Source: JAHIJO01 sp964486075 | GTDB lineage: Bacteria > Verrucomicrobiota > Kiritimatiellia > JAAZAB01 | Reading direction: 5' to 3' | Length of the DNA: 64,000 nt | Assembly: GCA_964486075.1 (NCBI GenBank) | Contig: CAZALU010000002.1 | Coordinates: forward strand, 28,168-92,167 | Shown: positions 36,383 to 45,298 of the stretch, piece by piece | Numbering within the stretch: the first letter of the stretch is position 1 | How the letters are laid out: each line of letters opens with the position of its first letter | Notes under the pieces: generated by a model | Told to the model about the DNA's origin: nothing | Seen by the model: the letters and a program-made list of their open reading frames with translations, nothing else | Database searches by the model: none | Translations under genes and position numbers: made by a program

Positions 36383-36777
36383 CAAGGATCAGTGTCACGG
36401 TCATACGGCGTTTAATACAATACTGACAGCTCCGATTCTCGAATGGGATGAACGTTGATTTTATTTTTTCAGCCTGACTCATGCCGGGTAGTCGTAGCCC
36501 TGCGCGCCAGAAGTGTCAAATGGGGGTCTCACTGATCGGCAATATGGCCAACCCGTTGCGGAGCTTGGTCGTGTGAGAACCCCGGGATTGACTGCCACTA
36601 GCCGGGCGATCACCGCCTGCCGTCCTTTAATTTCCACTTTCCGCCAGCGACGGATCCGCCTTCGGTGAAAATCGAGCTAGAAGCGGCGCCCCCATCGCTT
36701 TCCGTTCTTGAGCATCAAGGTGTGTCCCGCGGGGGGGGGGGGGGGGGGGTTTTTTTTTTCCTGGCTTGGTAGGAACA
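36383..36777. other. Intergenic stretch with repeats and a G19T10 run
   Basis: No gene seen. It contains a GCGACGGATCCGCCTTCGGTGAAAAT-type repeat at about 36646-36676, the TAGAAGCGGCGCC palindrome at 36678-36703, and the homopolymer G19T10 at 36731-36759 next to the end of the helicase gene. Confidence 0.5.
36731..36759. repeat. G19 followed by T10 homopolymer
   Basis: Nineteen G then ten T lie 18 bases beyond the helicase stop codon (on the helicase strand: ten A then nineteen C). A G run of this length is unstable in cells and hard to sequence; it may be a real slippage tract or an assembly or library artefact. Confidence 0.6.
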
Positions 36778-39700
36778 TCAGATGCTTAACAGTTCCTTCA
36801 CGTCATCCCAAGTCAGTTTCTGCATGACCTGCTCGTCGTCGGCAAGAGTCGCGTCGATGACGCTTTGCTTGCGGCGCTGCATTGCCAGCACTTTCTCCTC
36901 GACTGTGTCCCGGGTGATGAGCTTGATGCTATACACGGTGCGATGCTGGCCTATCCGGTGGGCGCGGTCGGTGGCTTGGGCCTCTACGGCCGGATTCCAC
37001 CAGGGGTCGAAGTGGATGACCATGTCGGCCCCGGTAAGATTCAGGCCAGTTCCGCCAGCCTTGAGACTGATCAGGAAAACAGGGATCGCGCGGTTGGTGT
37101 TGAACTCCCGCACAACGCCCATACGGTCCCGGGTGGCACCGTCCAGGTAGCAGTAGGTCAGCGCGCGTTTTTCGAGCTCGCGCTTGAGAATGGCCAACAT
37201 GGAGGTGAATTGGCTGAACACCAGAACCCGGTGCCCGCCGTCCAGCGCTTGGTCGAGCAGTTCGAAGAATAAATCCAGCTTACCGGACGGGTAGCGGCTG
37301 TCCAGGTCCTTCAGCTTGAGCAGTTCGAGATGACAGCAGGTCTGCCGTAGGCGCAGGAGCGTGGTCAGTATTTCCATACGCGACCGCTGGAAACCCTGGC
37401 GAGCCACGAGATCGCTGATTTTGCGCTGCGAAGCTTGCAGCAGGTTCTTATAGACAAGCTGCTGGTCGCGGGTCATGACGCAGGTCGCCAGCTTTTCGAT
37501 CTTGGGCGGCAGATCCTTGGCTACGTTTTTTTTCATTCTCCTCAGCAGGAATGGACGTAGTTTACGGCGTAGTTTGGCCTGCGCGGCTTCCCCCGCCGCT
37601 CCGCCCTGCGCGATCGGAGCTTCGAAGCCGAGTCGGAAACGGTCATAGGGCCCGAGGTAGCCCGGCATTAGAAAGTCCATGATCGACCACAGATCCGCTA
37701 CGCTGTTCTCGATCGGGGTGCCGGTCAAGACCAGCCGGTGGACGGCCCGCAGACGTTTGGCGGCTTGGGCATTCTGGGTGGAACGGTTCTTGATGTGCTG
37801 GGCTTCGTCCAGCACGGTCGCGGCGAATTCCACCGCCGCCAGCTGTGCGATGTCGCGGCGCAGGAGCGCATAGGAGGTAATCACGAGATCGGACGACGCC
37901 AGATCGCCCCACTTCTCGTGCCGGTCGCTGCCGCTCAACGCTAGTACGCGGAGCTTGGGAGTGAAGCGCGCGGACTCTTCCGCCCAGTTCTCCACCAGGC
38001 TCGACGGGCAGACAATCAAGGTCGGCTTCTTCACGGCTTGCGCATGCTGTCGCGCAAGACTCAGCCAGACCAGGGTCTGAACCGTTTTGCCCAGCCCCAT
38101 GTCGTCGGCCAGGATGCCCCCGAACAGGCTCTGCTCCAGAAATCTTAGCCAGGCAACCCCCTCCTTCTGGTACGGACGCAGGACCTGTTCCATATCCGAC
38201 GGCAGTGTTCCCGGCGTCATGACCAGCCCCCCCTGCTCTTGGCGGCGCAGCTTGTCCATCCATTCCGGGCGCGCCTCAATATCGATCCCCTCCAGGGCGT
38301 CCAGCGAGGATTTGATATAAGCAGCATGCACGCCGGCCAGGCGGAAAGTGCCGGGGTTGGCGCCGTCGCCGCAGGCGCAGTCTGAGAAAATATCGCGGGC
38401 CGCCTCGATCGCGCCGGAATCGAGCAGAATAGTCCGCCCTCCCTTATGAACGAAGGCATCGCCCTTGAGCAGTGCCCGCTGGATGTCGCTTTCCGCGAGG
38501 CTCTGGCCCTGCCCGTCCTCATACACGAAACCGATATCAAACCAGTTGTGCCCAGGATCGTCACGGACATGCACTACGGGAATGGCTGATTCCATGGAAT
38601 CCATGAATGGCTCAACGGAGCCGGAAAGCTCCACTTTCCAACCATGGCGCCGCAAGGTGCGGATACCGCGTCCCAGGAAATTGAGCACCTGGCGTTCGCC
38701 GACGATCGGCGCCAGGGCATCGCCCCGCTCCCCGATAAATCCACTTTCTTGAATCAGCGACAGGGCCTGCTGCTCGCGCTCCGGGTTGCGCGTCAGGTAG
38801 CGCATCAGATCCTCGGGATCGGGCAGCGCCAGGGTCCCGGCCGCATCAGGCTTGCCGGCCACCAGCGCGGTTTCGCCATACTCGGCATACAGAGTCGCGG
38901 CCAGCGAGGCCGGACTGCCGCGGACTTTCACCCGCAAACGTGGTTCGTCCGGGTCGAGAGAGAAAAGATCTGGAGTGATCTCGGTTGCCACCGGCATAAT
39001 GTTCGCCAGCAGCGGCAGTTCGGCCTGAATGAAGCGAGGCACGGCCGGCCGTGGAATGATCACAGGCTGGGCATAGATGGCATGGAAGGGCTCAGGGAGC
39101 AGTTTCTCCAGCGGCCAGAACTGACCAGCGCCGAATATCCAGCCCGACTTGCCGGCGATAAAGTAAAAAGGCGGCGCCGTCTTTCCACTGACCGGCAGTT
39201 CATTATGAATCTCAAGCAGCAATTCACCGGAACGGCGATCCATGTCCAGCTTCAGAATCGAGACCAGTTTGATTGCGTTCACCGTCGCGGCCTGCGGATC
39301 GCCCTCAATGCCCAGAAGCTTGCCGGCATAGAGCTGCAGGATATTGATGAAATCTCTCAGGCCCATATCCAGGCGGTTTTTAAGCGGGCCTTCCGCAATG
39401 TCCTCGAGAACGAATAAGAGAGATTCGTCCCGGGCGGGGAACGCAAGCGGCACATCCCGCGGAACGCTCTCGGCCGCAATGCGCCTGCCGCCGTACTCTA
39501 TTTCGCAATATATGGGCACCCGGCCGGTCCGGCAACCAGCCATCCAATCTTTAGCGAGGGTCAGGCACAGTCCGGCGGATAGCGATCCCTGTGTTCCTGG
39601 AGGAACGCGCTTCAGGTAAGCCGATTCATCGATTTGAGCCAGGCGTTTGGCGCGGTTCAGTTCCATGTTGCGTTTGGCCACGCGTTCTGGATCGTTCTCC

Positions 39701-39981
39701 CGGCGCAGGAGTTCCAAGCCGACGGCAATCATGTGGATGCAGGTCAGGGAGCGCTCCTGGCAGGCGTAACAAGGGCACTGGTTCTCGGCGCTCCCGTTCG
39801 GCCGCAACAGGAAACGGCAGTTCAGCCGGCTGGTGCCGTTCTTGATTATGCCCTTGATCAAAGGTGGCTCGAAGGTCGCGTCCAGAACCAAGCCCTTCTC
39901 GAACATGGCCAGACCGGCACGGAATACGTCGGGTCCGCCCCAATCCATCAGCATCTTGCGTGTAAAAGCCATAGCCATCAT
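36778..39981 (-). CDS. SWIM-type SNF2 helicase
   Basis: 1067 residues, a SNF2/Rad54-family DNA-dependent ATPase. N-terminal SWIM zinc finger: Cys69-x-Cys71 ... Cys81-x-His83. A middle SNF2-associated region follows, then the helicase core: DDMGLGKTVQTL (motif I), VLDEAQHIKN (motif II), VLTGTPIENS (motif III), and C-terminal FSQFTSML, LDGATRDRMG and DPWWNPAVEAQATDRAHRIGQ. Such proteins remodel protein-DNA complexes. The ATG overlaps the stop of the upstream pseudopilin gene by 4 bases, so it is coupled to secretion genes, which is odd for a DNA protein. Confidence 0.92.
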   Translation of the reverse strand: MMAMAFTRKMLMDWGGPDVFRAGLAMFEKGLVLDATFEPPLIKGIIKNGTSRLNCRFLLRPNGSAENQCPCYACQERSLTCIHMIAVGLELLRRENDPERVAKRNMELNRAKRLAQIDESAYLKRVPPGTQGSLSAGLCLTLAKDWMAGCRTGRVPIYCEIEYGGRRIAAESVPRDVPLAFPARDESLLFVLEDIAEGPLKNRLDMGLRDFINILQLYAGKLLGIEGDPQAATVNAIKLVSILKLDMDRRSGELLLEIHNELPVSGKTAPPFYFIAGKSGWIFGAGQFWPLEKLLPEPFHAIYAQPVIIPRPAVPRFIQAELPLLANIMPVATEITPDLFSLDPDEPRLRVKVRGSPASLAATLYAEYGETALVAGKPDAAGTLALPDPEDLMRYLTRNPEREQQALSLIQESGFIGERGDALAPIVGERQVLNFLGRGIRTLRRHGWKVELSGSVEPFMDSMESAIPVVHVRDDPGHNWFDIGFVYEDGQGQSLAESDIQRALLKGDAFVHKGGRTILLDSGAIEAARDIFSDCACGDGANPGTFRLAGVHAAYIKSSLDALEGIDIEARPEWMDKLRRQEQGGLVMTPGTLPSDMEQVLRPYQKEGVAWLRFLEQSLFGGILADDMGLGKTVQTLVWLSLARQHAQAVKKPTLIVCPSSLVENWAEESARFTPKLRVLALSGSDRHEKWGDLASSDLVITSYALLRRDIAQLAAVEFAATVLDEAQHIKNRSTQNAQAAKRLRAVHRLVLTGTPIENSVADLWSIMDFLMPGYLGPYDRFRLGFEAPIAQGGAAGEAAQAKLRRKLRPFLLRRMKKNVAKDLPPKIEKLATCVMTRDQQLVYKNLLQASQRKISDLVARQGFQRSRMEILTTLLRLRQTCCHLELLKLKDLDSRYPSGKLDLFFELLDQALDGGHRVLVFSQFTSMLAILKRELEKRALTYCYLDGATRDRMGVVREFNTNRAIPVFLISLKAGGTGLNLTGADMVIHFDPWWNPAVEAQATDRAHRIGQHRTVYSIKLITRDTVEEKVLAMQRRKQSVIDATLADDEQVMQKLTWDDVKELLSI

Positions 39982-40319
39982 TCGAACGAGCGCGTGATCA
40001 GGGTGAGACTTAAAGAGGGACGGACCTGCGAGACAATGTCCCAGCGGGTACAGTCGACTGCATCTTCGGATTCGGCCAGGCTGCTCATGGCTACGGTGAC
40101 CGTGGACAGCGGAGTTGTCGCCGCCAGGATATTCTCCGGAGTCATGCCGAGCCGGACCTCGGTGTAAACCCGGTCGGCTTCCAGGCGCACATCGGCGAAG
40201 GCGCGGGCAGCCTGCTCCACGTTGAGGGTGGTCATCTGGGTTTCCAGCACCACGCCGACCACGATAACCAGAACAACCAGGGCCACCAAGGCTTCAATCA
40301 GTGTGAATCCGCCGTTCAT
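39978..40319 (-). CDS. Minor pseudopilin (GspI/GspV-like)
   Basis: 113 residues. Prepilin leader MNGG/FTLIEALVALVVLVIVVG: cut between Gly4 and Phe5 with the conserved Glu, then one hydrophobic helix and a small soluble domain. The short length fits GspI-type minor pseudopilins of the type II pseudopilus. It starts in the 1-base overlap TAATG with gspG and overlaps the helicase start by 4 bases. Confidence 0.82.
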   Translation of the reverse strand: MNGGFTLIEALVALVVLVIVVGVVLETQMTTLNVEQAARAFADVRLEADRVYTEVRLGMTPENILAATTPLSTVTVAMSSLAESEDAVDCTRWDIVSQVRPSLSLTLITRSFE

Positions 40320-40750
40320 TACAAATCCGAACTGGAAATATCCGCGGCTTCCTTGATGCCGCCTTCCTCGCCGTCGGCGCCGTAGGAAATGACCTCATAC
40401 GTCTCATTCTGGCGGCCCGGGACGAGATAAATATAATCGTGATTCCAGGGATCCAGAGGGGGCTTACGGGTGTCCAGGTAACCATCTTCCGGGTAATGTT
40501 CTGGCACCGGCGGGCTGGTCGGTTTCACACACAGCGCCTCCAGGCCCTGTTCCTGGGTAGGATAGACACTCTGTTCCATGCGATAAAGTTTCAGGGCCTG
40601 CTTGAAATTCTTGATTTGCAGTTTTGCGGTTGTCACCTTGGCTTCACCCGGATGGCGGAGCACGGCCAGTCCGACCAGCCCGCCCATGATGGCCATGATT
40701 GCGATCACCACCAGGATTTCGATCAGGGTGAATCCGTTGTTCTGCTTCAT
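40319..40750 (-). CDS. gspG: Major pseudopilin GspG
   Basis: 143 residues from ATG 40750, chosen because AGGAAA lies 6 bases upstream; an in-frame start at 40768 is weaker. Leader MKQNNG/FTLIEILVVIAIMAIMGG is cut by prepilin peptidase. GspG hallmarks follow: the Tyr-rich LYRMEQSVYPTQEQGLEAL and the calcium-loop/C-terminal PPLDPWNHDYIYLVPG...YEVISYGADGEEGG. It builds the type II secretion pseudopilus. First gene of gspG-gspI-helicase. Confidence 0.93.
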   Translation of the reverse strand: MKQNNGFTLIEILVVIAIMAIMGGLVGLAVLRHPGEAKVTTAKLQIKNFKQALKLYRMEQSVYPTQEQGLEALCVKPTSPPVPEHYPEDGYLDTRKPPLDPWNHDYIYLVPGRQNETYEVISYGADGEEGGIKEAADISSSDL

Positions 40751-40876
40751 ATATTTCCTCATTTCCAACGTGCGATCTACCTACAACCAAAAAATATTCT
40801 TTGTGTTTCTTGGTGTTTATTGGATTCAACTATACGACTACTCCGGCTGTTTGTCATGCCTGATGTTTATCTGGAA

Positions 40877-41918
40877 CTAACGGACCTCCTTGGGCATGAT
40901 TCGCCCGATGTCAAAACGCACTCCCACACAGGAATCACTGCGCGCTACGAACTCGCGATGATCGATCCTAAGCGCGTTTTGAACCCATTCCTTGCACGAA
41001 GCGCCACGCGCTTTTCCATCCAAACACACTTCCCAAGCATTTCCTCCGACGCCATACAACCCCCACTCATTCTTACCGCTCTGCTCCACCGGCGCCAGTC
41101 CGTCAAATCCATCTTCATATCCATTGAGTTGATGCTCCAGACAGCCGACGTGGTCCCGCCAATCATGGAAGTCCACTGCCAGTCTTAATTCATATTCAGA
41201 AACTTCCGTGGGTGAAGGAATATCTCGCAGTCTTACCAATGCGCCTTGCAGCAATCGGGTCGTGGTGAACCTGCGGTTATAATCGGAAAATACTCCATCC
41301 TCATCCTCCTCGGCATATAAATAGCTAAGCACGGAAAGCAGGAACCCTGTTTGGACTTGTTGACAATATCCCAACCCAAACGGTAGAGGTAGCGCTTGCG
41401 TTCACTCCCCTCCGAGAGAACCCTAGGCATTAATACCAAAGCCGCATCTCGATATCCCCTGCCATCGAGGGTGCTGATCTCGACCAACCTGGGGCGAGGG
41501 ATCGTTTCAGCGCCGGCCTTGGCCGTTTCAGCGACCGACCGCGCCAACGCCCGGATAGGGCCGCCGACATCATTGATTGAACCTTCCACCTTCCGGCAAT
41601 CACTTTTCCCGTCTTTCAGGATTACGGACGGGTAAACTGCCGGAACCCATCCGCCCCAAGCACCTAGCCGGCTTGAACCGTTTCCCGCGAGAACAGGCCT
41701 GCCGAATTGGCCAGACCGATCAGTTGTTCGGCCCGAATCTTGTCGATCTGGGTCCGGTCCACCAGGATGACCGACAACTCGTTCGTAAACTGCAGAGTCA
41801 GGAGATCAGTCAGGGCCCAAACGGGGCTATGGGTGGGACCGATCGGCGCAATCGCCAGACGGACCACCTCTTTCTCCGCGTCCGTCCTCCTCAGGTTGCT
41901 GAGCGTGTCGTCTCGCAT
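40877..41918 (-). pseudogene. CsgG-like / formylglycine-enzyme-like protein, decayed
   Basis: Three minus-strand frames make up a broken gene. 41664-41918 resembles the CsgG/LpoB-type N-domain (IAPIGP, then LTDLLTLQF, ILVDRTQIDKIRAEQ, LANSAGLF); directly after an in-frame TAG the sequence goes on as VLGADGF, as expected for this domain. 41233-41589 follows in another frame. 40877-41374 ends with a sulfatase-modifying-factor (FGE/SUMF1) C-terminus: APVEQSGKNEWGLYGVGGNAWEVCLD and VGVRFDIGR. CsgG-FGE fusions are known in PVC bacteria. Several frame breaks and stops show it is dead. Confidence 0.7.
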
Positions 41919-42094
41919 TGGGCAAAGAACTCAGAGCGCAATGCCGGGTTCGCATCATAGGCCCCTCTCCAAAATGAGGTGCGCGTCGCTGAAGCCGCCT
42001 CCCGGACTCCTCGCATTTCCATGCACAGGTGAAACGCCTCTAGGTAGACCGCGACGTCGTGCGGCTGCAACGCGATATTCAGTGTATCCGCGGA
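41891..42094 (-). pseudogene. folE: folE (GTP cyclohydrolase I) C-terminal fragment
   Basis: About 67 codons on the minus strand match the end of FolE: ADTLNIALQPHDVAVYLEA, HLCMEMRGVREAASATRTS (catalytic Cys and zinc region), then PALRSEFFAQC. The N-terminal two thirds, with the first zinc Cys, are missing; the break is at the palindrome TCCGCGGA (42087-42094). GTP cyclohydrolase I makes dihydroneopterin triphosphate for folate or queuosine. Non-functional. Confidence 0.75.
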
Positions 42095-42325
42095 GCTGAC
42101 CGACAGTGTGCCCTGGAAGTGGTGGGCCAAGTACCATAAATTCGACAAGCAAAACGCGCGGGTCGAGGTCGTGGATATGTTCCATTTCCTCATCTCGCTG
42201 GCCCAGGTGCTGGGGATGTCGGCCCAGGACGTCCACGCCGCCTAGCTCGCAAAAACAAGGTCAATTTCAAGCGCCAGGAATCCGGCTACGCAGCGAAGGA
42301 CGAGAACGACAGGCGGCACATCTGA
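42087..42325 (+). pseudogene. Dimeric dUTPase fragment
   Basis: On the plus strand a frame begins at the same TCCGCGGA palindrome and reads SAELTDSVPWKWWAKYHKFD, then NARVEVVDMFHFLISLAQVLGMSAQDVHAA, followed by TAG at 42243. After the loss of one A near 42252 it continues RKNKVNFKRQESGYAAKDEN and DRRHI to TGA at 42325. These are the C-terminal blocks of MazG-related dimeric dUTPases (EVVDxxHF metal helix). The N-terminus is missing, and there is one nonsense change and one frameshift. Confidence 0.75.
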
Positions 42326-42399
42326 TATTCTCCGCCAAGCCGGAAAAAAAATACCGCCCCGCAACGGGGGCAACTTTTCCTTCAATCTACGTCTTAATC

Positions 42400-42471
42400 G
42401 AGTAGAAGCGTCCGGCAACTGCCGGATTTTCGTTCCGCTCTGAAGCGATCCGTCTGCTGACGGACTTCTAC
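42400..42471. repeat. Repeat hairpin GTAGAAGCGTCC...GGACTTCTAC
   Basis: GTAGAAGCGTCCGGCAACTGCCGGA carries an inner hairpin (TCCGGCAACTGCCGGA); GATCCGTCTGCTGACGGAC follows with another, and the outer ends GTAGAAG/CTTCTAC pair. It belongs to the TAGAAGCG family and lies between the dUTPase fragment and the URO-D gene. Confidence 0.65.
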
Positions 42472-42495
42472 CTTTTGAAATTCCTTAGCATGCCC

Positions 42496-43677
42496 TTATC
42501 GCCCAAAGGCAGGGCGGACTTTTTTCTTTGGCTTCGGGACGGACCACTCAAAGAAGCGCAGCGCCGCCCGGTACATGCAAATTACGGCGGCCGGCGTGAC
42601 ATCCCGCTGGAAATTATGCGCCGGCGCGAAAATAAAACCGCCCGTCTCCCGCGAATTTATGATTGTCAGAAGATCAGCAACCGCCTTCTCGATCCGGATC
42701 GGATCGTTGGACGGGAGCACCTCCTGCGTATCCAGCCCGCCGTGGAACGTGATCTTGTCGCCGAATGTTTTCTTGAGAACGGCCGGATCCATCCCGGCGG
42801 CCTGGGGTTGAATCGGGTTTAAAATCCGCACGTCGATTTCAGCCAGGTCGGCGATAATCGGGGCGATAGCCCCGCAGGAGTGGTGCATGTAGACGGCGTC
42901 GGTAAACTGGGCGGTGAACGCGATGCGCTCGCGCATGCAAGGTTTCACGAACTCGCGCCACATGGCCGGGGACATGAATAGCCCGTGCTGCGTCCCGAAA
43001 TCGTCGCCGCTGGTGGTCAGGTGCAGGAATGGCCCAAGGCGCGAGTAGTACTCGCGGATGAGGCCTTTTTGAAACTCGAGGATCTTCGAAAACAGCAGAG
43101 AAATGAACTCCGGTTCCAGTGCAAGTTTCAGCATGACCTGGTCGTAGCCGCACAGCCAGCAGGCCAGTTCCAAGACGCCATAAACGGGATGCTCGCCGAC
43201 GACAACGTAAGGACTGTGCCGGAACAGGAACTCGGCCTGTTGCGCCAAAACATCGAGCTTGGAGATTATTTGGTCCAGGCGTGGAAATTCATAGGCCGCG
43301 AGATCGTCCAGGCTTGCTTGGGCCAGCGGGAATTCCACCATGCTCCAGCGCCCGGCGGTACACCGGTGACAGATGCCGTATTCATCAACCGATTCCGTGT
43401 CGGACACAAACCGATTCCGCGGCGTCTTGAATCCTATTAACGCGCCCGCCCGGCGGAAGTCGATGTCGAATTGTTCCAGGATCCGCCGGTCGAACTTATC
43501 GTAGTCAGCCGGCGCCGGCCCCTCGAATCCCAGGGCGCGGGCCAGCCCCTCCCGCAAACCCGGATCGTCGATCGTGGACTGGGGTGTGCCGCCAAAGTCG
43601 ATGGGACAGCGGTCCACGGGCCGGTGGGCCAGGGTCAGCGCAAAGCGTTCGCGGTAGATGCTGCTTGGCGCCGTCAT
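42496..43677 (-). CDS. URO-D/MtaA-like protein 5
   Basis: 393 residues. Opening SSIYRERFALTLAHRPVDRCPIDFGG; conserved face segment GDDFGTQHGLFMSPAMWREFVKP; metal-type motif His266-Ser-Cys268 (MHHSCGAIAPII). The third Cys is replaced in FIFAPAHNFQRDVTP, a form common in non-methyltransferase members. Its own ATG at 43677 has a weak ribosome site and follows a repeat-rich gap that separates it from the upstream GH4 gene on the same strand. The nearest paralogue is 33 kb away, so the copies are dispersed rather than tandem. Confidence 0.86.
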   Translation of the reverse strand: MTAPSSIYRERFALTLAHRPVDRCPIDFGGTPQSTIDDPGLREGLARALGFEGPAPADYDKFDRRILEQFDIDFRRAGALIGFKTPRNRFVSDTESVDEYGICHRCTAGRWSMVEFPLAQASLDDLAAYEFPRLDQIISKLDVLAQQAEFLFRHSPYVVVGEHPVYGVLELACWLCGYDQVMLKLALEPEFISLLFSKILEFQKGLIREYYSRLGPFLHLTTSGDDFGTQHGLFMSPAMWREFVKPCMRERIAFTAQFTDAVYMHHSCGAIAPIIADLAEIDVRILNPIQPQAAGMDPAVLKKTFGDKITFHGGLDTQEVLPSNDPIRIEKAVADLLTIINSRETGGFIFAPAHNFQRDVTPAAVICMYRAALRFFEWSVPKPKKKVRPAFGR

Positions 43678-43707
43678 TGCTATTTACACCGAAACCAATC
43701 TGACTAT

Positions 43708-43791
43708 GTGGCAGCGACGCCCTCGTCGCTTTCCGTCATTGGGGAACAACGACGTTACTGGAAAGCGGCGTAGGCAGGCCGCTTCCACTTT
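43708..43791. repeat. GCGACGCC...GGCGTC palindromic repeats
   Basis: GTGGCAGCGACGCCCTCGTCGCTTTCCG (43708-43735) is a variant of the TAGAAGCGGCGCC family, followed by GGAAAGCGGCGTAGGCAGGCCGCTTCC (43760-43787), a near hairpin. It lies between the URO-D-like and GH4 genes. Confidence 0.55.
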
Positions 43792-43800
43792 TTTTGATGT

Positions 43801-45276
43801 TCACCGCCGGGCGCCCTTGACCGGCAGGCGGGCCGCGCCCTTGCTTTTACTGGTGCCCATCCGGCGCTCCGACGCCAGACGGCGCTTCGCCGCCGGAATG
43901 GCCCTGCGATATTGCGGCAGCCATTGGGCCTGGGCCACGAGCATTTCGTCGGTCATCTGTGAAATCGCCGGCGGCGTGCATATCGCGCCGACCAGCGGAT
44001 CCATCAGCATCGCCTGCTTGAGCAACTGCACATCGCCCCGCACTGCGGCCATGACCGACAGGCGTTGAACATTGACCGAGGCGCTGCAGATAGCTGCGCA
44101 GCCGGCGGGCAAAGCCCCGACCTGAGCCATGCTGATTCCAAGCCGGTTGACAAATCCGGGCGCCTCGACAATACAATCCGCCGGCAAATTAGTAATAATA
44201 CCGTTATTAACCACGTTGAAATGGCCACGGTAGACACGTCCGGTCACAATCGACTCGATGATCCGGCTGCCGTGTTCCAAGCTGCGTTGGCGTGTGGCAA
44301 GATCGACTGCGGCTTCGCGCATCAACCTCGGGAATTCGGTGACGAGCCAGTTCCGACCTTCGAGGCAAACCCGCAGGTAGCCGCCGGTTTCGCCGTTGAT
44401 CCAGCTCCCAAGGTCGATCCACTTGCGAATTTCGGCGGGGTTCTTGCGGTACCAGGGCACGTATTCGGAGAGATGCCCGTTGGACTCGGTGGAGAAATAG
44501 CCAAAGCGTTTCAGGATGTCGATGCGCACTTTTTCGGTCTTGCGAAATTCCGGATGCGCCTCGAATCCCTCCGCCATGCGTCCGGTCCAATCCTGGCCCC
44601 GGTAAAGAATCTTAATATACCAAGTCTGGTGATTGATGCCCGCGCAGACGATATCGACATCGCTCATGGTGACTTCAACGTAACCCTTGTGCCCTGGTTT
44701 TTTGCCCCGGTTGATCATGCGCTTGATGACTTCGGCAATCATCCAGTGTCCACCCTGCACCCCGTGGCAGAGTCCGACGCAATTGACGCCGCCGAACTGA
44801 TTGGCAGCCCAGGTGTTCATAACGTTAGGGTTGGCATAATTCAGAAGGAGTGCGCCCGGCTTGGCCACCTCGCGGATGTCCTTGCAGAAGTCCAGGATAG
44901 CCGCGATGTTGCGTTGACCGTACATGATGCCACCGGCGCAGAGCGTATCGCCTACGCACTGATCCACGCCGTATTTCAGCGGAATATCGATATCCGTCTG
45001 GAACCCTTCCAGACCACCGATGCGTGCGATGTTGATCACAAAATCGGCATCAGTAATCGCTTTCCGGCGATTGAGCGTAGCCACGACGCGGGCCGAGAGT
45101 TTGTTGGCCTTGATATCGCGTTCGGCCAATTTAGAAATCAATTCTAGGGAGCGCGGATTGATATCGGTAAAGGCAAAGGTAGTATCCTGCAATTCCGGAA
45201 CCCCAAGAATATCGTGCATGAGGGTTCGCGTAAAAGTGATGCTCCCGGCGCCGATCATTGCAACTTTAATGGCCAT
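43801..45276 (-). CDS. Family 4 glycosidase (alpha-galactosidase-like), second copy
   Basis: 491 residues from ATG 45276, chosen because GGAGGA lies 7 bases upstream. NAD-binding VAMIGAGSITFTRTLMHDI; LLNYANPNVMNTW, GLCHGVQGGHW (metal-ligand Cys) and CAGINHQTWYIK (His) are the GH4 active-site blocks. It differs from the 25478 copy in spacing and has a Lys/Arg-rich C-terminal tail. It follows a truncated YhcH-type gene by 22 bases and is followed by a URO-D-like gene, repeating the GH/URO-D association. Confidence 0.9.
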   Translation of the reverse strand: MAIKVAMIGAGSITFTRTLMHDILGVPELQDTTFAFTDINPRSLELISKLAERDIKANKLSARVVATLNRRKAITDADFVINIARIGGLEGFQTDIDIPLKYGVDQCVGDTLCAGGIMYGQRNIAAILDFCKDIREVAKPGALLLNYANPNVMNTWAANQFGGVNCVGLCHGVQGGHWMIAEVIKRMINRGKKPGHKGYVEVTMSDVDIVCAGINHQTWYIKILYRGQDWTGRMAEGFEAHPEFRKTEKVRIDILKRFGYFSTESNGHLSEYVPWYRKNPAEIRKWIDLGSWINGETGGYLRVCLEGRNWLVTEFPRLMREAAVDLATRQRSLEHGSRIIESIVTGRVYRGHFNVVNNGIITNLPADCIVEAPGFVNRLGISMAQVGALPAGCAAICSASVNVQRLSVMAAVRGDVQLLKQAMLMDPLVGAICTPPAISQMTDEMLVAQAQWLPQYRRAIPAAKRRLASERRMGTSKSKGAARLPVKGARR

Positions 45277-45298
45277 CGCACAATCCTCCAATTTTGAG

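Noticed and set aside
44065..45147. 360-codon plus-strand frame
   Set aside because: Shadow of the second GH4 gene, whose NAD and metal motifs are on the minus strand.
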